From Chloroflexi bacterium RBG_16_60_22 (GTDB taxonomy: Bacteria; Chloroflexota; Dehalococcoidia; Dehalococcoidales; RBG-16-60-22), in the NCBI GenBank assembly GCA_001796935.1, contig MGNX01000103.1:1420-39792 (forward strand): a stretch of DNA of 38,373 nt, given 5' to 3'. Position numbers and translations under genes: made by a program. Under the pieces are notes generated by a model. The model saw nothing but the letters and a program-made list of their open reading frames with translations, was not told where the DNA came from and did no database searches. Shown piece by piece: positions 28,111 to 34,777 of this stretch. The stretch's first letter is position 1. Every line of letters begins with the position of its first letter.

Positions 28111-29420
28111 TCTTCACCCCTCGTCTTAAAGACCATACGGAGCGGCGTGCCGTCAAAGCCGAAGGACTTGCGGAGCGTGTTCTCCAGGTAGCGACGGTAA
28201 GAGAAATGGACCAGCTTGGCATCGTTGGTGAAAAAGACGAAGGTGGGCGGGTTGACCTCCGCCTGGGTGGCGTAATAGACCTTGAGCTGCTTGTTGCGGC
28301 TGCGGGGCCGGGGATGAGACGCCACCGCCTGCTGGACGACGCTGTTGACCGTGGCGGTGGTCAACCTCTTGAGCCTCTCCCGGTAAACCTGGCTGACCTG
28401 AGGCATGATTTTATCCACTCCCTGTCCTGTTTTCGCCGAGGTGTACAGTACCGGTGCGTATGAAATGAACCTGAACTCGTTCCTGATGGCTTTGGTCCAC
28501 CCGGCCGCATCCTTGTCTTCAATCAGGTCCCACTTGTTCACGATAATCAGGATGCCCCGGGCGGCCTGCTGGATGTATCCGGCGACGTGAGCATCCTGGG
28601 AGGTCGCCATCTCGGTAGCATCGAGGACAAGCAGAGCGATATCGGCACGGTCAATCGCCCGCAGGGTCCGGATAACGCTGAAGCGTTCCACCCCGGCTTT
28701 GACCCGCCCCTTCCGCCGGATACCGGCCGTATCAATAAGTAGCACACTTTGCCCACCAAAGTCAAACAGGGTATCCACGGCGTCGCGGGTGGTGCCGGGG
28801 GTATCATCGACGATGGCCCGCCGGTCTCCCACCAGGGCGTTGAGCAGCATCGACTTGCCCACGTTGGGCCGGCCGATGATGGCCACTTTGATGGCATCAG
28901 GCTCGGGGGCGGCGGGCGGCCGGGGCGGCAGCAGGGCCACCACCCGGTCGAGCAGGTCGGCGACGCCGCGGCCGTGGTGGGCGCTGACGGCCATCGGCTC
29001 GCCCAGTCCCAGCTCGTAGAACTCCACCGCGGCGATTTCCAGCCTGGTGTTGTCCGCCTTGTTCGCCGCTAGCACCACCGGCTTGCCGGCGCGGCGGAGC
29101 ATATCGGCGATATCGAGGTCGGCCGGGGTCACCCCGTCGGTGACGTCCACCACGTCGATGATGACGTCCGCTTCGCGGATGGCCGTCTCAATCTGCGCCC
29201 TGACCTCCCGGTCGATGGCGGAGCGCGGCTTCATCTCCAGGCCGCCGGTGTCCACCAGGGTGAACTCCACTCCCTGCCAGGCGACGGTGGCCAGATTGCG
29301 GTCGCGGGTGGTCCCCGGCCGGTCCTCCACGATGGCCTTGGGCTGGCCTACCACGCGGTTGAGGAGCGTGGACTTACCGGCGTTCTGCCGGCCGACAATA
29401 GCAACAACAGGTCTGGTCAT
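28107..29420 (-). CDS. der: Ribosome biogenesis GTPase Der (EngA)
   Basis: Der has two tandem GTPase domains and is needed for assembly of the 50S ribosomal subunit. G1 motifs are GRQNAGKSTLL (domain 1, residues 10-20) and GRPNVGKSMLL (domain 2), with NKAD and NKWD guanine-specificity motifs, DTAG and DTGG switch elements, and a KH-like C-terminal domain (LKVYYATQAEVNPPTFVFFT). I use the ATG at 29420 (MTRPVVAIVG; AAGG 5 nt upstream) rather than a TTG four codons earlier, giving 437 residues. It leads the der-plsY-gpsA group; the SDR gene lies 51 bp upstream on the same strand. Confidence 0.96.
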   Translation of the reverse strand: MTRPVVAIVGRQNAGKSTLLNRVVGQPKAIVEDRPGTTRDRNLATVAWQGVEFTLVDTGGLEMKPRSAIDREVRAQIETAIREADVIIDVVDVTDGVTPADLDIADMLRRAGKPVVLAANKADNTRLEIAAVEFYELGLGEPMAVSAHHGRGVADLLDRVVALLPPRPPAAPEPDAIKVAIIGRPNVGKSMLLNALVGDRRAIVDDTPGTTRDAVDTLFDFGGQSVLLIDTAGIRRKGRVKAGVERFSVIRTLRAIDRADIALLVLDATEMATSQDAHVAGYIQQAARGILIIVNKWDLIEDKDAAGWTKAIRNEFRFISYAPVLYTSAKTGQGVDKIMPQVSQVYRERLKRLTTATVNSVVQQAVASHPRPRSRNKQLKVYYATQAEVNPPTFVFFTNDAKLVHFSYRRYLENTLRKSFGFDGTPLRMVFKTRGEE

Positions 29421-29471
29421 GGCTGCCTTCAAAGCTTTCTAACTTCAGTCGATGTGGCGGCAGCGTCCTGC

Positions 29472-30233
29472 CTATAAACCGGACGCACCATCCACAATCA
29501 GGTTTATCCCGCTGGTCATCGAGGCTTCATCGGAGGCCAGGTACAAAGCGGCGAGGGCTATTTCTTCCGGTTTAACCAGGCGTTGCCCCAGGGGGATACG
29601 GCTTACCATGGTTTTCAACCATTCCGCCATAGCGGGGTCTTGCTTGACGTATTTAACCATGGCCGTGTCCGTTAGCGATGGGCTGACGCAGTTGACCCGG
29701 ATATTGTCCGGGGCCAGCTCGACAGCCAGCACCCTGGTCAGCGCAATAACCGCGCCCTTGGAACTTATGTAACAGGACATTCCCGGGGTGGGGTTGTTGA
29801 CGGAGTTGGAGGCGGTATTGATAATGACGCCGCCCCCTGTCTTTCTCATCTCGGGCGCCGCATATTTCACGGAGAAAAAGATGCTCTTGACATCCACGGC
29901 ATAGAGGTAGTCCCAGGCGGCTTCCTCCATCGCCTCGCATAAACTCAAGCCTTCCACGGTGCCGGCGTTGTTGAAAAATATGTCAACTTTGCCGAATTTT
30001 TCCATGGTTGCCTTCACCAGGTTTTTCACCTCGGGGGCTTTAGAGACATCGGTATGAATAAAAATGGCTTCACCACCGTCCGCCCTGATGGCATCCACCG
30101 TCTCTTTACCGCCAGCGTCATTCATATCGGCGACGGCTACCCTGGCTCCCTCCCTGGCAAAGACATATGCCGAAGCTCTGCCTATTCCGGAGCCGGCCCC
30201 GGTAATTACCGCTACTTTATTGGCTAATCTCAT
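29472..30233 (-). CDS. Short-chain dehydrogenase/reductase
   Basis: A 253-residue classical SDR oxidoreductase. The NAD(P) loop is TGAGSGIG (11-18); D36 at the end of the second strand (AVADMN) suggests NAD(H). NNAG is at 88-91, the catalytic Ser is at about 142-144, and the YxxxK pair is Y155/K159 in SCYISSKGAV. The end ...SGINLIVDGASGL is typical. The substrate is not predictable. A good ribosome site (GAGGAGATAGG) precedes the ATG. It appears AT-richer than its neighbours (hand count: 26 of 60 and 35 of 60 G/C in two 60-base lines, against 40 of 60 within der). It stands between a terminator and der, which suggests an accessory insertion into a housekeeping cluster. Confidence 0.92.
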   Translation of the reverse strand: MRLANKVAVITGAGSGIGRASAYVFAREGARVAVADMNDAGGKETVDAIRADGGEAIFIHTDVSKAPEVKNLVKATMEKFGKVDIFFNNAGTVEGLSLCEAMEEAAWDYLYAVDVKSIFFSVKYAAPEMRKTGGGVIINTASNSVNNPTPGMSCYISSKGAVIALTRVLAVELAPDNIRVNCVSPSLTDTAMVKYVKQDPAMAEWLKTMVSRIPLGQRLVKPEEIALAALYLASDEASMTSGINLIVDGASGL

Positions 30234-30261
30234 CCTATCTCCTCATCGAACGGCATTTCAA

Positions 30262-30288
30262 TAAAAAAATCCGGGTTTAAGCCCCGGG
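30262..30288 (-). terminator. Intrinsic terminator after the argF-hypothetical unit
   Basis: Minus-strand reading: CCGGG (30287-30283 side) pairs with CCCGG (30275-30271) across a 7-nt loop, followed at once by ATTTTTTT (30270-30263). It lies 17 bp after the stop of the 30305-30967 gene and separates it from the SDR gene. Confidence 0.8.
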
Positions 30289-30304
30289 ACGGTTATGAAC
30301 CGGG

Positions 30305-30967
30305 CTACCTTCTGATGGCGGGAAGCTCGCGGGCCAGCCTGATGCTGGGGGCTTCAATCTGCGTCCGGGCGATGTTTCTCAGCTCGGTGATGGTATCCCG
30401 GAAGTTCTCCACGAAGACGTTGTATTCCACGGCGAACTTGTTGTACTGCTCGATGACGTCCGGCGGGACCTGGTACCGGCCGACGATTTCGCAGAACTGC
30501 TCGGTGAACTCAAAGTAGTGGGTGTTGATGGACCACAGCTCGTTGAGGTGGGAGTGCAGGAAAAGGGTAAAGCGCCGGCCCCGCAGGTCGCTCTCCACCC
30601 GGGTGGCGAAGCTGTCCGTCCAGGTATCGAAGATGCGCTGCGACATGCTGCAGGCGCGCGCCCAGTCCCAGACCTTGGGGTCTTCCACGCTGAAAAGGCC
30701 GTCGATGGCGGCGAAGATGGACACCGAGGAGTTCCCCATGAAACGGCGGTTGAAATGAGTGGTCAGCTGCGCCAGCCGCAGCGACTGCCTTTCCAGTTCG
30801 TTCTTGCGGGCACCGATGATGGTCACCGCCAGCCCGATGAAGAGGAGGATGACCAGCGCCGGGACGATAACCGTGAAAGGTACGATATCGTAGAATATCA
30901 GGCTGACCACCGCGACGGCGGTGATGAGTGTCGGGTACCAGCCACGGCTTACCAGCGTTTTGAACAT
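30305..30967 (-). CDS. Hypothetical membrane protein with two N-terminal spans
   Basis: I do not recognise this 220-residue protein. Two adjacent hydrophobic segments (about residues 12-27 and 31-50) are followed by a long soluble, mixed helical region rich in aromatic residues (WDWARACSMSQRIFDTWTDS, HLNELWSINTHYFEFTEQFC) and a C-terminal helical stretch (YNVFVENFRDTITELRNIAR). The ATG has GGAGG 4 nt upstream. It begins 13 bp after argF and is followed by a terminator, so it is the second and last gene of a two-gene transcript. Nothing in it suggests arginine metabolism. Confidence 0.8.
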   Translation of the reverse strand: MFKTLVSRGWYPTLITAVAVVSLIFYDIVPFTVIVPALVILLFIGLAVTIIGARKNELERQSLRLAQLTTHFNRRFMGNSSVSIFAAIDGLFSVEDPKVWDWARACSMSQRIFDTWTDSFATRVESDLRGRRFTLFLHSHLNELWSINTHYFEFTEQFCEIVGRYQVPPDVIEQYNKFAVEYNVFVENFRDTITELRNIARTQIEAPSIRLARELPAIRR

Positions 30968-30980
30968 GGTGCCTCCAAAC

Positions 30981-31922
30981 TTACGGGTAGTTGGCCAGCG
31001 GTATCTCCAGCCCGCCGAGGATGTCCACCAGCAGCGCTTTCTGGGCGTGGAGTCGGTTCTCGGCCTGGTTGAAAACGACCGACTGCGGGCGGTAGAGGAT
31101 GTTTTCCGCTACCTCCTCACCATGGTGGGCGGGGAGGGGGTGCATGAAGACGGCATCCGGCCGGGCCAGGGAAAGCAGTTCGTCATTAACCTGGTAGTTG
31201 GAAAAGACGCGGCGCCGCTGCTCCGCCTCCGCCTCCTGACCCATGCTCGCCCAGACATCGGTATAGACGACGTCGGCACCCGCTACGGCCCGGCGCGGGT
31301 CTGGAGTGCAGAGTATTTCCGAGCCGCTCTCCGCCGCAAAGCCGCGGGCGACCTGTAGTATATTATCCTTGACCTCATAGCCGGCGGGAGAGGCGATGCG
31401 GAAGTTCATCCCGCAGAGGGCTGCCCCCAGCATCAGGCTGTGGGCCACGTTATTGCCGTCGCCGACAAAGGCCAGCGTGATACCCTCCAGCGTTTCCCTT
31501 GTCTCGTAAACGGTCAGGAGGTCGGCCAGGGCCTGGCAGGGGTGCTCGAGGTCGGACAGGGCGTTTATCACCGGTACGGAGGCATGGGTGGCCAGCGTCT
31601 CCACCGTGGCGTGGGAGAAGGTGCGGGCAGCGATGGCATCGGCGTAGCGGCTGAGCACCATGGCGGCGTCCGGGACCGATTCCCGTCTTCCCAGGCCGAC
31701 CTCTTCCGGGGAGAGGTAAAGGCAGTATCCCCCGAGCTGCCGCATGGCCACCTCGAAGCTGACCCTGGTCCGCAGCGACGGCTTTTCAAACATCAATACC
31801 AGGATTTTCTCGCTGAGGAGGGTATTCCAGCCCTCGGCCTTCAACGCCGCGGCATTGGAAACGAGCAATTTCAGGCGCTCGGGGGTGAGGTCGGCGATGG
31901 AAAGAAAGTCCTTGCTCTTCAA
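30981..31922 (-). CDS. argF: Ornithine carbamoyltransferase
   Basis: Makes citrulline from ornithine and carbamoyl phosphate in arginine synthesis. The 313-residue product shows the carbamoyl-phosphate loop EKPSLRTR (46-53), the HPCQ motif in LEHPCQALADLLT, and the ornithine-side DVWASMG. The usual ornithine-binding HCLP motif reads HPLPAHHGEE here, with Pro for Cys. The start is the TTG at 31922 (KSKDFLSIADLTPERL), supported by GGGAGG 5 nt upstream; an in-frame ATG at 31976 overlaps the promoter. Promoter boxes TTGAAA-16-TATACT lie just upstream. Other arg genes are not in the window. Confidence 0.93.
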   Translation of the reverse strand: MKSKDFLSIADLTPERLKLLVSNAAALKAEGWNTLLSEKILVLMFEKPSLRTRVSFEVAMRQLGGYCLYLSPEEVGLGRRESVPDAAMVLSRYADAIAARTFSHATVETLATHASVPVINALSDLEHPCQALADLLTVYETRETLEGITLAFVGDGNNVAHSLMLGAALCGMNFRIASPAGYEVKDNILQVARGFAAESGSEILCTPDPRRAVAGADVVYTDVWASMGQEAEAEQRRRVFSNYQVNDELLSLARPDAVFMHPLPAHHGEEVAENILYRPQSVVFNQAENRLHAQKALLVDILGGLEIPLANYP

Positions 31923-31948
31923 GTCAACCTCCCGTATGCAGACAGTAC

Positions 31949-31976
31949 AGTATATCATGAAAACCGGGATTTTCAA
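31949..31976 (-). promoter_or_regulatory. Promoter of argF
   Basis: Minus strand: TTGAAA (31976-31971), 16 bp, TATACT (31954-31949), five of six matches each. The start point would be near 31942, about 20 nt before the TTG start. Confidence 0.6.
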
Positions 31977-32014
31977 TAGAGGGTCGGAGGGGGGCTATCG
32001 CGTGATAATAATAC

Positions 32015-32044
32015 TTGACACCGAATGGAACTCTTATCTAATAT
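32015..32044 (+). promoter_or_regulatory. Promoter of the DUF4342 gene
   Basis: Perfect TTGACA (32015-32020), 18 bp, TAATAT (32039-32044; four of six). It is divergent from the argF promoter, about 40 bp away. Confidence 0.55.
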
Positions 32045-32065
32045 GCTGGTAGTCAGGAGGTAATT

Positions 32066-32317
32066 ATGGCCGAAAAAGAGAGCTTTAAGGTATCGGGCGG
32101 GCAGGTCCTGGACAAGGTGAAGCAGCTGATACGAGCCGGTAATGTCCGGCGGGTGCGTCTGGTGCATAACGGCCGGACGATAATCGAGATACCCCTGTCC
32201 ATCGGCGCCCCGGTGGCAGTGGCGGGCATCCTGGCGGCACCCTTGCTGGCGGCTATCGGGGCTTTTGCGGCGCTGGTGACCGAGTGCACCATCGAGGTCG
32301 AGAAGGTCGAGAAATAG
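32066..32317 (+). CDS. DUF4342 domain protein
   Basis: An 83-residue protein matching DUF4342: an N-terminal amphipathic helix-strand part (FKVSGGQVLDKVKQLIRAGN, VRRVRLVHNGRTIIEIPL), a hydrophobic Ala/Leu-rich stretch likely to sit in the membrane (PVAVAGILAAPLLAAIGAFA) and the typical ending LVTECTIEVEKVEK. It has a strong ribosome site (AGGAGGT, 4-5 nt before the ATG). The family has no known function. It is followed 17 bp later by a histidine phosphatase gene and is probably co-transcribed with it. Confidence 0.88.
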   Translation: MAEKESFKVSGGQVLDKVKQLIRAGNVRRVRLVHNGRTIIEIPLSIGAPVAVAGILAAPLLAAIGAFAALVTECTIEVEKVEK

Positions 32318-32334
32318 CCGGTGGCCTTGCCATA

Positions 32335-32970
32335 ATGCTGGAAATCATTATAGCCAGGCACGGCGAGACCGACTGGAATGCCTCCGAGACGTTCCGGGGC
32401 CGGGCGGACGTGGCTTTGAACGAGACCGGAGAGAGGCAGGCGGCACGGCTGGGAGAGTACCTGGCCGGTGAGAAGATAGACTTCATCTACTCCAGCCCGT
32501 TGCAGCGAGCGGTGAAGACCGCGCAGGCGATTGCCGCGCCCCAGAATCTCGAGGTAAACGTTGTCTCCAACCTGGTGGATATCGACTACGGCGAATGGCA
32601 GGGGATGTCCCGCCGGGAGGTGGAGGAGAAGTACCCGGAGCCCTACCGGGACTGGCTTGACCTCCCCGAGCAGGTGAGAATACCGGGCGGGGAGAGCCTG
32701 GAAGACGTGAGGAGCCGTGTCTGGCCTTTCGTAGAGGACGCGGTGATGCTCTGCGGGGAGGGGAGGCTGGTGCTGGTGGCGCACCGGGTGGTGAATAAGG
32801 TGCTCATCTGTGCCCTCCTCGGCCTGGACAACTCCCATTTCTGGAACGTCCGGCAGGATACCGGCGCCCTGACGCGCTTCAGCCTGGAGGGAGGCCGGCT
32901 GGTGCTGACATCGCACAATGACACCTCCTATTTAACAACGCTGAAGGCCGCCCGGCCGGGCGATTTTTGA
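32335..32970 (+). CDS. Histidine phosphatase family protein (phosphoglycerate mutase-like)
   Basis: A 211-residue member of the histidine phosphatase superfamily (cofactor-dependent phosphoglycerate mutase, alpha-ribazole phosphatase, broad phosphatases). The phosphorylated His lies in RHGETDWN (H9), the second His in LVLVAHRVVNKVL, and the two Arg of the pocket at R8 and in SSPLQRAVKTAQAI. The usual Glu of L-x-E-I before the GxWxG is Asp here (LVDIDYGEWQG). Which phosphate ester it acts on cannot be said. No clear Shine-Dalgarno is present, so translation may be coupled to the DUF4342 gene. The end of the gene overlaps a terminator hairpin. Confidence 0.88.
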   Translation: MLEIIIARHGETDWNASETFRGRADVALNETGERQAARLGEYLAGEKIDFIYSSPLQRAVKTAQAIAAPQNLEVNVVSNLVDIDYGEWQGMSRREVEEKYPEPYRDWLDLPEQVRIPGGESLEDVRSRVWPFVEDAVMLCGEGRLVLVAHRVVNKVLICALLGLDNSHFWNVRQDTGALTRFSLEGGRLVLTSHNDTSYLTTLKAARPGDF

Positions 32971-32975
32971 TTTTT
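32949..32975 (+). terminator. Intrinsic terminator overlapping the 3' end of the phosphatase gene
   Basis: Stem CGCCC (32949-32953) and GGGCG (32958-32962) with loop GGCC, followed by ATTTTTGATTTTT (to 32975). The stem is coding (codons for the last residues of the phosphatase), so termination is built into the gene end. Confidence 0.75.
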
Positions 32976-32987
32976 AACGTTGCTCCC

Positions 32988-33016
32988 TTTACAGAGAAGC
33001 GAAAGCGGGTTACAAT
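32988..33016 (+). promoter_or_regulatory. Promoter of the DUF948-like/YtxH genes
   Basis: TTTACA (32988-32993), 17 bp, TACAAT (33011-33016), each five of six. The start point would be near 33023, about 29 nt before the GTG start. Confidence 0.65.
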
Positions 33017-33051
33017 GCGTATAGCAATTTTAAAAAGGGGGGTGGCCTCCG

Positions 33052-33339
33052 GTGAGCATTGAATGGTTCAGCGACCTGGTGATAAGTATTTTCGGGATTG
33101 GAGCCGGGCTCGCCATTATCGTTATCGCGGTGCTGGCGTTCCTGATGTATCGCCGCATCAAGCCAATACTCGATTCGGTCAGGACGGCCGCCAGGTCGGT
33201 GGAGAATGTCGCTACGACCGTGGAAACAGAAGTGGCCCGGCCCCTGGCCCAGGTGGCGGCCCTGTTCCACGGTGTGCGGCAGGCCATCAACATGGTGAGT
33301 AGATTTACCGGAAGGAAGGAGGGAGACAAAGATGAGTGA
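33052..33339 (+). CDS. Small membrane protein, DUF948-like
   Basis: A 95-residue protein with one N-terminal membrane span (about residues 10-33, IFGIGAGLAIIVIAVLAFLM) followed by an amphipathic helix (IKPILDSVRTAARSVENVAT, TTVETEVARPLAQVAALFHG). The pattern resembles DUF948 proteins, which commonly precede YtxH proteins, and a ytxH-type gene follows with 8 bp overlap. The GTG start has GGGGGGTGG about 7 nt upstream. Function is unknown; the pairing suggests an envelope-stress or membrane-organising role, which is inference. Confidence 0.8.
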   Translation: MSIEWFSDLVISIFGIGAGLAIIVIAVLAFLMYRRIKPILDSVRTAARSVENVATTVETEVARPLAQVAALFHGVRQAINMVSRFTGRKEGDKDE

Positions 33340-33565
33340 CAGAGATACGGGCAGCTTTACCATCGGTTTTATCATCGGCGCTATCGCCGGGGTGGCTCTC
33401 GGCTTCCTCTATGCTCCCAAGGCGGGTAAAGAGACGCGAGCGCTGATAAAAGAGAAGGCGGCGGAAGTCAAGGAAAAAGCCGAGGAAGTGACCGAGAAGG
33501 CCAAAGAGACGGCCCTGGAGGCCGGCAAGAGGGTCCGGGAAAGGCTTACCCCCAAACAGGCCTGA
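33332..33565 (+). CDS. YtxH domain protein
   Basis: A 77-residue YtxH-type protein: a glycine-rich membrane helix (TIGFIIGAIAGVALGFLYAP) with the family's GxxxGxxxAPxxGxxxR pattern (YAPKAGKETR), then a highly charged Lys/Glu helix (LIKEKAAEVKEKAEEVTEKA). GGAGGGAGA precedes the ATG. It overlaps the DUF948-like gene by 8 bp, so the pair is coupled. YtxH proteins are small stress-associated membrane proteins in many bacteria; the mechanism is not known. Confidence 0.88.
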   Translation: MSDRDTGSFTIGFIIGAIAGVALGFLYAPKAGKETRALIKEKAAEVKEKAEEVTEKAKETALEAGKRVRERLTPKQA

Positions 33566-33628
33566 TACCCGGCTTATCCGGCGGTCCCGCCTCCCCGGCT
33601 GATAACTGGCCGGTTAGGTTTGTAATCA

Positions 33629-34729
33629 TTGAAGAATATTCTGGTTAGAAACTGGCGCCTGGTAGGGTTGGGCCTGGGTATTGTCATCATTATCTGGGTG
33701 CTCTATCTGTGGAGGACCTTCTTCCTGCCTTTCGCCATCGGGCTGGTGCTGGCTTACCTCCTGATGCCGGTGGTCTCCTGGCTGGAAAGGAAGCTCCCGC
33801 CCCGGCGGAAATGGCCGGGGTTCCGGCGGGTTGTCTCCGTCCTGATATCCTTCATGCTCCTTATCGCCCTGCTGGGCGGCTTCACTTACATCATCGTCAC
33901 GGCGGTCATCGACGCCTCCCTGGTCCTGGTGCAGGGTGCCCCGTATTTCATCGGCCAGAGCATCTTGAGAGTGCAGCTATGGTTCGAGGGACTGGTGGCC
34001 GACCTGCCCTTGGAGATACAGCAGGAGGTGAACCGGGAGCTCATCGAGGGCGGCGTGTCCCTGGGCCGGGCCATCCGTGATTTTCTGCTGCGTCAGATCG
34101 GGAATATTCCCAGTTCCTTCGGCATGATTCTCGGTTTCGCCGTGCTGCCCTTTTTCCTTTTCTATATCCTCAAGGACTCGGAGAGGCTCAAGGCCGGCCT
34201 GTCTGCGGCGCTTCCCTCCAGAGTGTCCTGGCACGGGCGCAACCTCGCCAATATCGTGGAGAGGGTACTGGGAAGGTACATCAGGGCGCAGCTGATGCTG
34301 GGGGTCATCGTGGCCTATTTCTCCTTCATCGGGCTTTTACTGCTCAAGGTACCCTTTTCGCTGGCCCTGGCCCTGCTGGCAGGGGTGACCGAGCTGATTC
34401 CGACGCTGGGGCCCTGGATTGGCGGGGCGGCGGCGGTCATCGTGGCCCTGGCGATGGCCCCGGATACGGCCATCTGGGTGGCCGTGCTCTTCCTGGGAAT
34501 TCAGCTGGTGGAGAATAACCTGCTGGTGCCTAAAATTCAGAGCGCTTACCTGCATATCCACCCCGCCGTGATGATTGTGCTGCTGGTCTTCGGCGCGTAT
34601 ACCGCCGGTTTCTGGGGACTACTGCTCATCGGCCCGCTGGTGGCAACCCTGGTGGAAATCTTCAAATACGTGCGTGATTATACCTGGGAAAGGGACCGCC
34701 AGCTCACCGAGCCCGAGCACGCCGGCTGA
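33629..34729 (+). CDS. AI-2E family transporter
   Basis: A 366-residue polytopic membrane protein of the AI-2E/PerM family, with about eight membrane segments, the characteristic central soluble loop (residues about 105-165) and the family signature near LIPTLGPWIGGAAAVIVALA, followed by ENNLLVPKIQSAYLHIHPAV. Members export diverse small molecules or ions, and some act as Na+(Li+)/H+ antiporters; AI-2 export should not be assumed. The start is the TTG at 33629, the first possible codon after an in-frame stop, but its ribosome site is weak. It lies 63 bp after the ytxH gene with no terminator between, so it may be co-transcribed. Confidence 0.9.
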   Translation: MKNILVRNWRLVGLGLGIVIIIWVLYLWRTFFLPFAIGLVLAYLLMPVVSWLERKLPPRRKWPGFRRVVSVLISFMLLIALLGGFTYIIVTAVIDASLVLVQGAPYFIGQSILRVQLWFEGLVADLPLEIQQEVNRELIEGGVSLGRAIRDFLLRQIGNIPSSFGMILGFAVLPFFLFYILKDSERLKAGLSAALPSRVSWHGRNLANIVERVLGRYIRAQLMLGVIVAYFSFIGLLLLKVPFSLALALLAGVTELIPTLGPWIGGAAAVIVALAMAPDTAIWVAVLFLGIQLVENNLLVPKIQSAYLHIHPAVMIVLLVFGAYTAGFWGLLLIGPLVATLVEIFKYVRDYTWERDRQLTEPEHAG

Positions 34730-34741
34730 AAGACAGCAGGT

Positions 34742-34771
34742 TTGCTACCATGGCGGCCCAGCCCCTATAAT
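34742..34771 (+). promoter_or_regulatory. Promoter of polA (leaderless arrangement)
   Basis: TTGCTA (34742-34747), 18 bp, perfect TATAAT (34766-34771). The -10 box ends 6 nt before the polA ATG (34778), so transcription should start at or next to the start codon, and no Shine-Dalgarno is present. Confidence 0.6.
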
Positions 34772-34777
34772 TGGGTT

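Noticed and set aside
31923..31976. Longer argF starting at ATG 31976
   Set aside because: The extension overlaps the promoter boxes and is unlike OTCase N-termini; TTG 31922 has a strong ribosome site.
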